Below are positions 10,400 to 21,243 of a stretch of DNA of 64,000 nt, one piece after another. The stretch's first letter is position 1, and every line of letters begins with the position of its first letter. The notes under the pieces were generated by a model, which worked only from the letters and a program-made list of their open reading frames with translations, was not told the origin of the DNA and searched no databases. Source of the stretch: Monosiga brevicollis MX1 (taxonomy: Eukaryota; Opisthokonta; Choanoflagellata; Craspedida; Salpingoecidae); the NCBI RefSeq assembly GCF_000002865.3, contig NW_001865046.1, positions 641,492 through 705,491 on the forward strand, read 5' to 3'. The position numbers and the translations under genes are program-made.

Positions 10400-11300
10400 T
10401 TAACGTGCAAGTTGATCCTAGGCTCCCTGTTTGTCTGACCTAACCTAGTCTTATTTGGCTACGAGTTTTTTGTGCAACCCACGTCATTTCTTCTTCTTTT
10501 CTTTCGTCTCTCTGCCCCACCCCACCCCCCCCCGGCCGCATATTACCGATATTATATGAGTGTGTTGTTGGGCTGGTGTTTTTTACGTTTCCTTTGAATT
10601 TGAACCGAATTGTTGGGGGTTCGATTTTTATCTCCCTTGATTTTTGTTTGTTTGCGCTTTTGAATTTCTTCTCTTTTTCTTTTCAGGCTTTTTTCCTTTA
10701 TGGCTTTTGATGCCGCCGGAAGCACACCAAGTTGTAGGCCTCACGGTGTACATGAATTGAATACTTGATAGTGATTGAGTGGTTCTTTGTGAAGTTGCAT
10801 GTCCAAGACGATTGAATTCCAAGGTAAAAGAGTTTTGAAGCGATTCATACGATTTTCGTGGCGAACAGTTTTGCTGCTTTGCCAACCAAAGGGATTTTGA
10901 GAGTGGCAATTTATTGGTTCACTCGATTTTGCTTCAAAATACCATCCATAGAAAAAAGCAAATACGGGGTTGAATTGGGATATGGGCGAACATTGTGACA
11001 CCAAGTCTTGTCAAACCAAACACACACTCACACATTCACATGTACACGCTTTGCCCAAGTGTCCAACCTCACAAACCACGACAGTCTGGTCAAATCAATA
11101 AAAAAAAATAAAAAAATAAAAAATTACTGCAGAGCGCACCAAAGGAAAACACAAACAACGGAAATAGGTCGGTCTAGAAGAGAAGTGCATATACTCGGCA
11201 ACCAAAAGAAAATCAACAAACACCAAAGACTCTAGCTGCACAAAACGGTCAAAAATAGCAAAATTGACACGACCATGACCAGGCACCGCTGCTACCATGT
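10400..11300. other. Convergent intergenic interval
   Basis: About 900 bp separate the 3' ends of the adaptor (+) and the RND gene (-). The region is T- and A-rich, with a C-run near 10525 and an A-rich tract near 11100. I see no conserved coding block; the short open frames here look like chance frames. Confidence 0.6.
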
Positions 11301-14300
11301 CTACTCAACCACCGTCTCGACTGATTCTGTCATGGAGGATCCTGAAGGACCGGTCTGCACAGTCAGTAGATTTGAACCTGCACTGTTGATAGAATCGCGT
11401 GAGCGTCGAAGCTTCTTGATGGTGCCTTCTTCGTACTGTGGCCCAAACACGTCCAGATAGCTGGGCAAGAAGATGAGGCCAAACACGGCGGTAAATCCAC
11501 AAAGAGCAATCATCATAGTTCCAAACTACGAAGTACAGGTTTGGTCGGATGATGTATGTCAAATGAGTCTCGATGCCGCCTCCACGTTACACCCTGTGTG
11601 CCGCATGCAAGCTTTCATGTTACTCGACCGGTCCGTACCGTATAGACAAAGTAGTCTTCCATCATGTAAACAAAGGTGAAGAATACCATGCCGCCGATGC
11701 AGCCTGTTGCCCGCATTGGGAGCAAAGCACCAACACAAAGGATTGAAGCAAGAATGAGCTGGTGTCGGGACGATGCTGCTGAAACATATGGTGATATGTC
11801 AAGGCACGGGTTGCGATACGCACTAAAGAGAAGTGGCTCTGCCGCGCCGCTGAGAGCAGTTTCCAGTCGACCCACACGTGAATCGGCAGCAGACTTGTCG
11901 TAGACGAAGAGGAAACGAGAAAGGAGATCCAAGCAAAGAGGCACCATGACTGTGCAGCCCACCACCGAATTCAGGTCCAAGGTCCAGTCCGCAAAGCCAA
12001 AGGTACCGATGACCAGGATGACCACCATGGCCGTGACAATCAAGCCAATCAAGGCCAACGCCCAGTTGCCCAGCAGCAGGCCAAAAACCACCGTGAAAAC
12101 CACACCAGCCACGATAAAGTTGCGAATCATTTCAGTTTCAATCGTCTACATAACAAGGTAGCAAGCACAACCCACATGAGACGTGGCACCGCAATGGCCA
12201 CAACCAAGTGTGTGAAAGTTGTGGCTCTTACGTCTTTGATGTACAACCATTGCCATGTGCGATCATCGCCACCGGCATGGAAGAGCGTGGTAGCAGCCGT
12301 TGGAAGTTGAGCCTGCAGGCTGGCTGTCCACTCGTCCCACGCACGGAGGGCGGCCTTGCCGTTGGCCACGTCCACGTCCTCGTAGTTGATGTCAAGGCCC
12401 ACCCGTACTCGCAGGGCCTGTACACGGTCGCCGTACAACCCGCTCGAATTGAGAACACCTTCGACGACTTGGGCTGTCGAGTCAGCTTCACCGTGAACCA
12501 AGTGGGAAAAGCGAGCAAAATGTGCACCATCTGCAAAGGTGGCATTCTGCACCAGGGCCGTCAAGAGACCATACTCAAAGAAACGATAGTATGAGTTGGG
12601 CAGACTCTCCTCAGGAGTCACGTTGGGGTAAAGCGTTTGCAGATTGATGGCATCACTGGTCTCGAGGGGAAACGACATGCCATGCTCCGCCAAGAGCTCA
12701 GCCAGTGCGGTCGTTGGGCAATCGATCAGCAAGGCGCCACTATTGGTTGCTGTGTCGATCTGATCGGAGCGCCCGAGGCGCAACGCACGTTCAGTGGTCT
12801 CATCCACATTTGCCAAGGACACACAGACAGCCTGGCAGGGGAAGTGACAAGGGAATAGGATCAGTCGGACAGTCGACAGAGCGCAATCAAGCGGGGGCTC
12901 AGTGCGCCAAGCACCGCTGAGCAGCCGTGACAGAGTATTCTGGCAAAAGCACTCCTGCTATGATTCACGCTACGCACCTGTACAGCAGCTTGAAGGGTGT
13001 CAAAGTTCAGGTCCCAACTTGTTTCAAAATCCAGACTTTCTTCACAAGTTGTGTCAGTGGCATGACATTTGCGGTCGTGCAAACGCACACCAAACACCAG
13101 CATGGTTTCGGCGGTGGTGTTGGTGGTCACAAAGTTCTGAGCTTGCTCCCGAAACTCTTGCAGGGGTGTGGTTTGGCGCAGCAGTTTTGGCTATCGTGAG
13201 CAACAAAGCCCGGTCCAGAGTGAGCAAGATGAGCAACGAGTTTGGCGTTTGTGCACACTCAAAACAAGCCAAGCAACATCGTTGCTCGCATCAAAGTGTA
13301 TATGTGGCGGGAGGGAACGTCTTTTGAACGAGATCAAGTATCAAGCGCCTCGGCTCGCGAGGTTCCCTGGTTTGGTGTACCTGTTTGCGATCAAACTCGA
13401 TGGTACCAATGGCCACAATGAGAAACACAACGACGAGGACGGTCAGCGCGGCCAGGAAGAACCAGCGCAAGCCAGCATGGCCCACGCAGCGGCGAAAGTA
13501 GGCCTTGGACAGACATGGCATCAGTTGGGCCTCGCCCGCCGGAGGCTTCCGGGCATGGAAGAGTACGACCCAAGTGCAGCAAGCTAGTGGCAGAAAGAGA
13601 ACGGCGGAAATGGTGGTGGTAAAGGCCAACCAGCCACACAACAGGCAAAACGCTTGAACTTCAAGGAGGGGAGAGGTGGTGAGGAAAAAGAAGCTGAGCA
13701 TGGTGGCAGCTCCAATAACGAGACAGTGCTGGACGACAGCATTGGCGATGGCGCGCAAGCAGAGTTCAAGCTCAAGATCGCGCGACAGTAGCCGGCGAAC
13801 GGCAGCGGCGGCGATGAGTGTGGAGGTGGTTGTTAGGAGGGCGGCCAGGGGCAGCGCCATGAGCTGTGGCACGCCAAAGAGGTGAAAGTCGCAGACGTAG
13901 CGGTAGAGGAAGATGGCCCACGCGGTGGCGCCCACAGTGCTTACAACGGCGTTAAAAGCCATGAACAAGGAGCGTGTACCAACGAGGCAGATGCCAAAGA
14001 CAAGCACCAAGGGCAAAAACTGCCATTCGAGCACGTCATCGTAGTCTGCTTTGAGCACTTCGGCAGTCAAGGCGTCATTGGCATACAGAACGGTCATGTC
14101 GCCCATCTGCTTGTCATTGAGATAGTCATCGAAGCTTGCACGCAGCCATTGGCCCATCTGTGTTCGCTGCTCCTCAGGGCGATCAGATGCCGAGCGATAG
14201 CCAGGCAAAGGACCACCTAGCAAGACAGCAAAGCGGCACACGGTGGACTGTGCAACTCCCCCCACGTAGTCTAGAAGCACGTGATTGCGAGGTTTGAGGA

Positions 14301-15640
14301 GCAGTGTCTCTAGTGAAGGAGCGCGAGGCACAGAAACTCGAGGTTCGGCTGTACGTACCGGCCCCGACGGCATAATCGAGGATGTCGCGGAGGTAGGGCT
14401 GGCCAGCGTTTTGGAGAGCAGTCAGATCGGAGGCTCCGTTTGCTTCATAGGTAATTGAAAGCACTTCATCAATGTTGAGAAAGTTTTCGTCAACCTCGTA
14501 AACGTTGCGACCATTTTGAGTCACGTTCAGATAAGCATAGGTACCATCGAAAAGGCGCAAGACACCACGTGCAGCGTCACAAGCGCCATCAGACTGGGAA
14601 CGGCGGCAAAAGCTTGTGCGATATTCCGAGTGATTGAGGAGATAGTACTCCAGGGCTTGCTGGTGGCGCAGATTTTCCGCACTGAGGCAGTTGGTGTCTG
14701 ACTTGAGAATGACCTCAAACTCGCCGGTGGGCACACTGCCTCGGGGTTGCTCGGGCACTTTTGTCTCCAGAAAGGAAAAGTCATGGTTGGCGAGGGACTT
14801 TGAGGTATCGTAGGCAGAATAGATGTGCTCTGGCGCACCGCGCACCTGGTAGTTCCAGCGCGAGCGTCGGCCGCTTTCTGGAAAGATGTCAGAGTGCGTG
14901 TCAAGTATGACGCCAAGAATAACCAAGATACCAACCACGTGTCCAAACACAGCAAGACCTGCTCGAACGGGAGACATTGTACGTATGAGCATGAGCATGT
15001 GCAAAACCCCATTAATTGAATAAGAGGGCACCGCATCATGGCTGCTCAAGACGGGGCGGTAAGAGGGAGAAGGGGGTGATTGTAAACGGAACTGACCGTA
15101 GCCAAGACGGGGTTTGGCGGCAAGGAAGCGCGGGTATGCTGAGATGCGGGTTGTGTCAGGTGCGTCTTTGCCCTCGACAGGCTTTGAGGATGTTTCAGAT
15201 GTAGCGGGACGGTTGGGCAACGGCTGCGGCTCAGATTGCAGATCCATGTTGAAGACAACGCGACGCGGGCCCGCGCCCACACCCGGGGGTAAGCGGCCAG
15301 CAGGGCCAACCAACGGGTCCATAACGCCCGAATTGTTATTACTATTCGGTGCGGGCGGACCACGCATGTTGGGGCGCGCGAGGGAGGGAGTGCGATGGAC
15401 CGTTGATTGCTCATTTTCCGAGTCTGAATCGTCGGGGACATTGATAAGATTGGGAGGGCGCGGAGCCAAGCCGGCAGGGCGAGCTCCTGAGGGGGCAACG
15501 CCGGTCCCGTGAACGGGCGGCAGCGGGCCGACCTATCGTTGCCGCGAATGCGTGTGATTGATTGTGAGGCTATCTGACGCCTCATCGATGAGTTGCCAGC
15601 GGGCAGGAAAGCGTGGGGGGCTTCAAACCTTGTTCATCAT
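11301..15640 (-). CDS. RND-superfamily 12-TM protein, Patched/Dispatched type
   Basis: A polytopic membrane protein with the RND duplication. Exons 15629-15640, 14359-15532, 13381-14309, 12978-13136, 12232-12831, 11639-12145 and 11301-11525 encode 1201 residues in unbroken frame. Order: a Pro/Ser-rich cytosolic N-terminus of about 180 residues; TM1 (LAVFGHVVGILVILGVILD); a first extracellular domain with cysteines and N-glycosylation sequons; a five-TM bundle including LPLVLVFGICLVG and VPQLMALPLAALL; TM7 (FFLAALTVLVVVFLIVAIG); a second extracellular domain; and a C-terminal bundle beginning IRNFIVAGVVFTVVFG. The usual GxxxD proton-relay motif is not visible in TM4, and TM10 has PLCLD. Family members move sterols or lipid-modified ligands; the substrate here is unknown. 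The tiny first exon (MMNK) is the weakest part of the model. Confidence 0.8.
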
Positions 15641-15957
15641 CACGGCTAGCCAGAGGAACAAATTGGATGCAGGGCGGAAGAGAAGCCAACTTGATGAGAA
15701 GGCACGCAAGAATCACAAGATCCACGGCGACCGTGCGGTGGTGGTGCGATGCGGTGGGAGTGTGTCAAGGCACAAACCATACCGCACAAATTAAACCGCA
15801 ACCCCGCCCTACCACTTGCCCCGTGGCCTACTCGAACGACGCCGCTCTTTCAATTTGTGCTTGTGACTTGACCTACCCGAAAGAGGCGAGTGACAAACCA
15901 GTCGCAAGTTGCCGAGTCGGAATCCCGGCGAGTCGGCGGAAATGGGCGGGAGTGATG

Positions 15958-15959
<2 letters not shown>

Positions 15960-16039
<80 letters not shown>
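15960..16039. repeat. (GA)n microsatellite
   Basis: About 80 bp of uninterrupted GA dinucleotides. Confidence 0.97.
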
Positions 16040-16042
<3 letters not shown>

Positions 16043-16278
16043 TTTGTTTGTTTTATTGTGTTTTCACATCAACGTGTAGCTATGGGGTAGAACAAAGGAA
16101 AGGTGTATAGGAATAAACCCGCGCGCTTGCTCTCGCGACGAGGGCGCGGGCACAGGCACGATTTGGTCTGACCCTGTTCTGACCAAATCGTACCTGGCCC
16201 ACCTTCGTTCAGCCACAGGGCAGTCACGCATGCTGCTCCCTCTTTTTTTTTTTTCTCTTAAAGGCCGCTGCCGTTTGG

Positions 16279-16311
<33 letters not shown>
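16279..16311. repeat. (GT)n microsatellite
   Basis: About 32 bp of GT dinucleotides upstream of RBM42. Confidence 0.95.
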
Positions 16312-16312
<1 letters not shown>

Positions 16313-16645
16313 CAACAACAAAGTCGTAGTTACTGCTAGCTACCAAGTGTCAACTTTATTTTCTGACATTCAAGTTTTCAAAAAAATAAATTATACCTTC
16401 ACTGCGTTCGCCCCTCGAAAGCTTCTCTCACTTTCTCTCTCTCAAAAAAAAAAACGATTTGTCGCGCACAGGAGAGGAGCTGGTGGTGGTGGTGTGGGGC
16501 GTCAAGCGGTCGGTGTCTACCTTGAATTGGCCTGGCAGCTGAGGCGGTATTCAAGACAGTGCACACCTAGCTCACGAGCAGATTGCAAAATATTTGGAGC
16601 AAGCCTTCTTCTTTGGGTGCAAGTCGAGTGGTGACAACCGGCAGC

Positions 16646-17742
16646 ATGGCGATGCCTCCCAACAACCTCGAGGCCATGGAGGCCCGCCGGCGTGCAGCCG
16701 AGGCGGCGTCGGCAGTCCTCGGTCACGACATTACACAAAACTTTGTGGAGCAACAGCGCCAAGAAGAGTATCAGCAAGCACACATGGAGGCCATGCAGCG
16801 GGCATACGAGTATCAGCAGCACCAGCAGGCCATCGTCCAAGCCGCTGGTGTACGTGACCCCGCAGGCCTCGCCATCTGCGTTGAGGAGGAGACAGTTGCC
16901 ACTCACTACTCCGGCACATGTGGGCCTTGTAATGAATAGGATTATGCGCCAGTGGATGGTAATTACGCAAACGGATATGCACAGCCTGCTCAGGGTGCCG
17001 CCGCTCAGCCCAGCAAGCCCAAGCGCCCCAAGGTCAAGGCCAATCGCGTCGTCGGTGCACAAAAATGGCATGATTCTACCCTTGATGAGTGGGATCCCAG
17101 TACGTCGCTCGTGTTGAAGTTTTGGGTGACCAAGAGGCAACCGTCGTTTTGTCAATGCCTCTAGCCCTCGTGCCCTCTGTCCCCTCCCCCGCATAGCGCC
17201 CTGATCTTCGTCTCACGTTGTCGGATAGATGACTATCGCATTTTTTGTGGTGATCTGGGTAATGAGACCAGCGACGAAGTGCTGGCTAAGGCCTTCAAGC
17301 ACTATCCATCCTTTCAAAAGGCCAAGGTATGTTTGATGATTGTAGCGACCATGTCCAACGCTGCCGCCACCCTTTGTTTGCGGTTCACTCGCAGCAATTT
17401 GTCTCGGGTCCCCCCCAACGCATAGGTCATCAAGGATAAAGCGTCAGGCAAGACCAAGGGTTATGGCTTTGTCAGTTTCAAGGAAGGCCGTGATTACCTC
17501 AAGGCCTTGAAAGAGATGCAAGGTCTGTAGGCCTTTGGCACATGAGCATTTGAGGGTCTGGCCAAAGTGACCCACCTCGCGAGGTCGTGCGTTTGGCGGA
17601 AAACACGAGGCTCATGATTGTTATTGTGGCGTTGATCTCTTTAGGCAAGTACATCGGCAACCGCCCTGTCAAGCTGTCCAAGAGTACGTGGAAGCAGCGT
17701 AGCGTGGAAACCAAGTCGAAAAAGAAGAAGAGCAAGAAATAA
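16646..17742 (+). CDS. RBM42: RNA-binding protein 42
   Basis: A single-RRM protein associated with the U4/U6.U5 tri-snRNP and hnRNP K in animals. Exons 16646-16849, 16940-17099, 17229-17326, 17426-17522 and 17645-17742 encode 218 residues. The N-terminal half is an Ala/Gln-rich helix; a basic patch (KPKRPKVKANRVVG) leads to the conserved WHDSTLDEWDPNDYRIFCGD segment. The RRM follows: RNP2 in RIFCGDLGNE, RNP1 in KGYGFVSFKE, and the last strand in GKYIGNRPVKLSKSTWK, almost identical to human RBM42. The C-terminus is a short Lys-rich tail. It is much shorter than the vertebrate protein because the Pro-rich N-terminal region is absent. All introns are GT-AG and in frame. Confidence 0.93.
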
Positions 17743-18156
17743 TCTTGGCGACCATAGAGTGATGCATGGAATCTCAAAGTTTTGGGATTCTGAGGGGTGT
17801 CTCTCTTGGAATTGACGCCCAAAGCTGATTTGGACTTTTGGGATCGAGAGCAGCACGTGTGGGTAAAGTGCATGCTATTCGGCTGCAGTTCATTCGTCAA
17901 TTACGAGCGGCAACCAAGAAAGGACCGTGGTGGTTTCAAGGCATGATAGATATTGATGCAGGAAGGGTCACATGAGAACCAAGCAAAACACAACAAAACC
18001 AGAGGCGGGCAAGAGGACCGAGGCATGCATTTACCGCCGCGATAAAGCGGTGGTGGGAGTGGAAAGACACAAATCAGCGCAAGACATTTACGAGCAGCAG
18101 CCGAAAGCCAAGCAAAAAGAGAAGGTGGGGAGAGGTATTATCTCGTGTCAACCCAC
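17743..18156. other. Convergent intergenic interval
   Basis: About 410 bp holding the 3' UTRs of RBM42 (+) and CFAP410 (-). Nothing else was recognised. Confidence 0.6.
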
Positions 18157-19450
18157 TCAGGGGGCCTGTTGCCAGCTGTTAACAGTAGCTGCTACGCGTT
18201 GAAGGGCAGCGGCCGACAGAGTGGAGCACAGTTGATCGATGGCCTTTACAACGGCATCCTCACGCTGCCATGACCACAAACAAGTGTGAAATGCGATGCG
18301 TCGTGAGGTTTTGGGGGAGATGAGCACGGTTCAAGGAGAGAATGTGAAAGAGCGAAACGGACCGCAGTCAAAGTAGCACCGTTGTCCGACAGCGAGGCAT
18401 CATCTTCCGAGGCTTGGCTCTCCTCTTCGGCCTAGCACAGGGAGGCGGCAAAGCCATGTTTTGAGCCTCTGGCTGCGAAAACATGGGCTGTGCAAGTTAT
18501 CAAAGGCCTTGCAAAAGGATGGAGATAGCAGGCCGGACCGTAAAAGGGACGAGCTCACGTCCCGTCTTGTTGGCCTCTTCCCGCTCCGTGGGCGTAATGT
18601 CTGCAATGAAGCGCCAACAAAACACGGGTGTAGGGTGAGTAAGCGGAGGGGGCAGACGGGCCCGGAATGGCCAGCAGAAACGGTGGCGCGACTCCCGACG
18701 ACGATGCATCACCTAGATTATCAAGCTTGGTCAAGTGGGGCAAATACTTGATGACTGTGGCCCGATAGTCCTCTTGCTCTGCCACGGGGTTGTCAGACAT
18801 CCACAACACCTATACCCGCCAGGTGCATCCGTGAGGCACACGCCGGAGATTGTTGCACCGTGCTAGGGCGACCAATGACTTGACGTGCGAGAGGGACCAA
18901 GGGCGAGTCCATTGCCATCTGCAACGCACGGTCAACTGCGGCAAGTCTTTGAGGTAAAGGATTTCGCGGAGGTCTGCAATCTGGTTCTTGCGCAGATAAA
19001 GCTCCTGAAGCTGGGTGCAGGACTGAAGAGGTCGAAGCGACTGAATGGCATTGACGCTGCGCATGGCGAGGCACGGATTGATACCAAGGAAAGCGATGAG
19101 GCCATGAGTGTCAAAGGCCAGTATTTGGCTGGGACGTGCCAGCCACGGCGCCTGGAGTCAGATCAACACCCACCTCAAGCTCACGACCTCAACGGCAGGC
19201 ATGTGGCGTAGCAACGCAATCTACACAGGGAAACGGGATGGGGTCAAATACAGCGCCTGTTCCGCTGTCCATGCCAGCGACGGCGGTGGCGCGGCGAGGG
19301 GTTGCGTACACTAGTGATCTTGCTGCCCCAGCAGTTGAGGTGTTTGACGGCCTCAAGTTCATCTGCTCTGGTCTTGGCCAGCACAGCCTCGGCATTGAGG
19401 GCAACACCCGTGCCCATGCTTGGCCCTGAGCCGCTCAGCGTGTTTGCCAT
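18157..19450 (-). CDS. CFAP410: CFAP410 (C21orf2) leucine-rich-repeat ciliary protein
   Basis: CFAP410 is a basal-body LRR protein that works with NEK1 in ciliogenesis and the DNA damage response. Blocks on the minus strand, all joinable by GT-AG introns, follow human CFAP410 in order: AEAVLAKTRADELEAVKHLN then CWGSKITS; IALLRHMPAVEVVSL; SVNAIQSLRPLQSCTQLQ; ELYLRKNQIADLREILYLKD; LWMSDNPVAEQEDYRATVIK with YLPHLTKLDNL (LRR cap); DITPTEREEANKTGREL; an acidic Ser-rich exon near 18370; and the C-terminal helix DAVVKAIDQLCSTLSAAALQ, ending near SWQQAP. That last helix matches the conserved C-terminal domain of the family. The start is uncertain: 19450 is the first ATG of the open frame, and MGTGVALNAE slightly downstream is an alternative. 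Confidence 0.87.
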
Positions 19451-20042
19451 CTTTTGCTTGCAGAAACACTGTCGACTCTGTCAAGCACATCACGACCATA
19501 AGCAAGCTTGCCAGGTGCGCATCCATGCTCGCCCCAACACCCAATGGTCTTGCTGCCCGGCTCTTAGAAAGGAACCAGGAGGCGGGTCTGGTGTCGCCCA
19601 CCGCCGTGCAGGTGGCAGCGCGAACGGAGAGAGAGAGAGAGAAAGAGAGAGCTTACCCAATTTTCAACAAAGCCAAATGTGTCGAAAAAACTTTATAACG
19701 TAAAAAAAAATCTTTTCATTCGTTCAATTTTACAACTCGATGTAGACAAACAGACATGGAAACAACTATGCACATGACATTTAAATAAAATTCATTTAAA
19801 GTTTTAAATAGGCTTTTTTTTTTTGGTTTTTTTTTTTTTGGTTTTGGTTTTGCAGTATCGAAGTTGTTGTTTTGTTTGTACATGAGACGGGGAAGAAAGC
19901 GGACCCGCGTCAGCTACACGAGTCCATCACTCAGATCGGCGCACAGCGCGGCGTTAAAGGGCCTCAGAGGCAATTGATCTCAGAGGCAATCGATAATATC
20001 TGGTCGAGGCGCCGATGCTCAAGTTGATTGGCTTCCAGGTGC
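19451..20042. other. Intergenic interval, AT-rich
   Basis: About 590 bp upstream of CFAP410 and downstream of the zinc-finger gene. They include a short GA run near 19627-19650 and an AT-rich stretch with poly-T tracts at about 19690-19870. No coding block was recognised. Confidence 0.55.
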
Positions 20043-20577
20043 CTAGGCGGCTGGTGCGCGTCGATTCAGTCGTTCGAAACATGCTTCTTCTGAAAACCGC
20101 TCCACAACCTCTCGTTGCAAATGCAAAGGCAGGTTGACACGGATTTCAGCGTTGGTGTAGAGAATGCGCAGTAAGCGGTGGGGGGGAATCGCCAGGCTCG
20201 GGAAGCGTCTCGGCGTCGACCTCATCTCGTTCAACACGATCGTGCGCGGCGTCAAAATCAAAGTCATCACCGACGACGCCTGCCCGCTCTACCAGGGAGC
20301 AGACGCGTTCGTTAAAGACTTGGCTATATTGGTGCTTTTCCGACAGCACATGCCGTCTCAGCTCATTCCGCCCTTGACGGTCATGGGGAAAATGAGCGCG
20401 GCAAGTGAGACACATGTGGCCTTCTCGATCTAATTGATTCTGGTGTGCCTGTGCACGAGAAATCTGGGGACCGGTCTCATGAAAGAGAGCACGGCGCATC
20501 AGTTCATTCAAACTGACCGGAACCTCCGCACCAAGGTTCAGACCACGCATTTGAGCAGCAATATCCAAGACTGCCAT
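20043..20577 (-). CDS. Small zinc-finger protein of unknown function, apparent frameshift
   Basis: I do not recognise this gene. The first frame starts MAVLDIAAQMRGLNLGAEVP at 20577. It contains a possible C2H2 finger (CLTCRAHF followed after a gap by RRHVLSEKHQYS, i.e. C-x2-C and H-x5-H), then an acidic segment, and would end shortly after GDSPPPL. From about 20186 the better-looking coding continues in another frame with RLLRILYTNAEIRVNLPLHL and ends FERLNRRAPAA at 20043. The switch falls on a run of seven cytosines (minus strand) at about 20180-20186. No GT-AG intron fits the short interval. The explanation is either an indel in the assembly or a genuinely shortened protein. Confidence 0.5.
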
Positions 20578-20675
20578 TCTCTGAGTTTTTGCAAGCCGGG
20601 TGTTGTAAGTGATCGCTTCGCACGCGAAAAATAAAAATTTAATGACACTCCCAGGGTGTAAATGCTTGTATATGT

Positions 20676-20676
20676 T

Positions 20677-20707
<31 letters not shown>

Positions 20708-20816
20708 TTGCATGTGTGTGTGTGTGTGTGCTTGTGCTTTGTGTGTGCTTTGTGTGCGCTTGCATGTGTGTGTGCTCGTGAGGTGTGTGTGCGTGTTTGC
20801 TTGTGAGGGTGTGCAG
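20676..20816. repeat. Interrupted (GT)n repeat
   Basis: Several GT runs separated by GCGCTTGC and CTTTGTGT units over about 140 bp. Confidence 0.9.
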
Positions 20817-20947
20817 AGGTAAGAGCCCAACGAAGAAAAAATGTGACGTACCTTCGGCGTTCTTCAGGAAGAAAACCATATGCAAAAACAACAACACCAT
20901 GTCATCAATTTTGTCGACAAATCAACCGGTTGTAACGGTCACATGCA

Positions 20948-20948
<1 letters not shown>

Positions 20949-20991
<43 letters not shown>
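20949..20991. repeat. (CT)n microsatellite
   Basis: About 42 bp of CT dinucleotides upstream of CHK1. Confidence 0.95.
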
Positions 20992-20995
<4 letters not shown>

Positions 20996-21243
20996 CAATC
21001 AAACGTGTCGAAACGTGTTGTGGTGAGTGTGTGCGTGAGTGTTGCGGGCTGATTTGCTGCCAAATGGCAGCGCCGCCCGTTACGTAGGGCGGCGCTCATT
21101 AGCTTGAACGGGTGGGATGAATGCCTGATGCTCATGCATTTATTTGTGTGGCTTTGGGGGTGACCAATGCCCTTCAACAGGTCTGCGGCGAGCGAGCGCG
21201 ACTTGAAACAAAGGGCGGGCTCTGTTCAGCTCACCGAGTAATC

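Larger units (their letters stand above)
15641..16645. promoter_or_regulatory. Divergent promoter interval RND / RBM42
   Basis: About 1 kb between two divergent starts, containing a long GA repeat, a GT repeat and a short inverted repeat around 16150-16195 (ATTTGGTCTGA and CTGACCAAATCGT). No coding block was recognised. Confidence 0.5.
20578..21243. promoter_or_regulatory. Divergent promoter interval upstream of CHK1
   Basis: About 670 bp between the zinc-finger gene (-) and CHK1 (+), containing GT-rich and CT repeats. The palindromic sequence around 21060-21090 (GGCAGCGCCGCCCGTTACGT and its near-inverse GGGCGGCGCTC) could form a short hairpin. No coding block was seen. Confidence 0.45.

Noticed and set aside
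16140-16200. Short inverted repeat considered as a transposon end or hairpin RNA
   Set aside because: The arms are only about 12 bp, with no flanking target duplication or neighbouring transposase-like frame.
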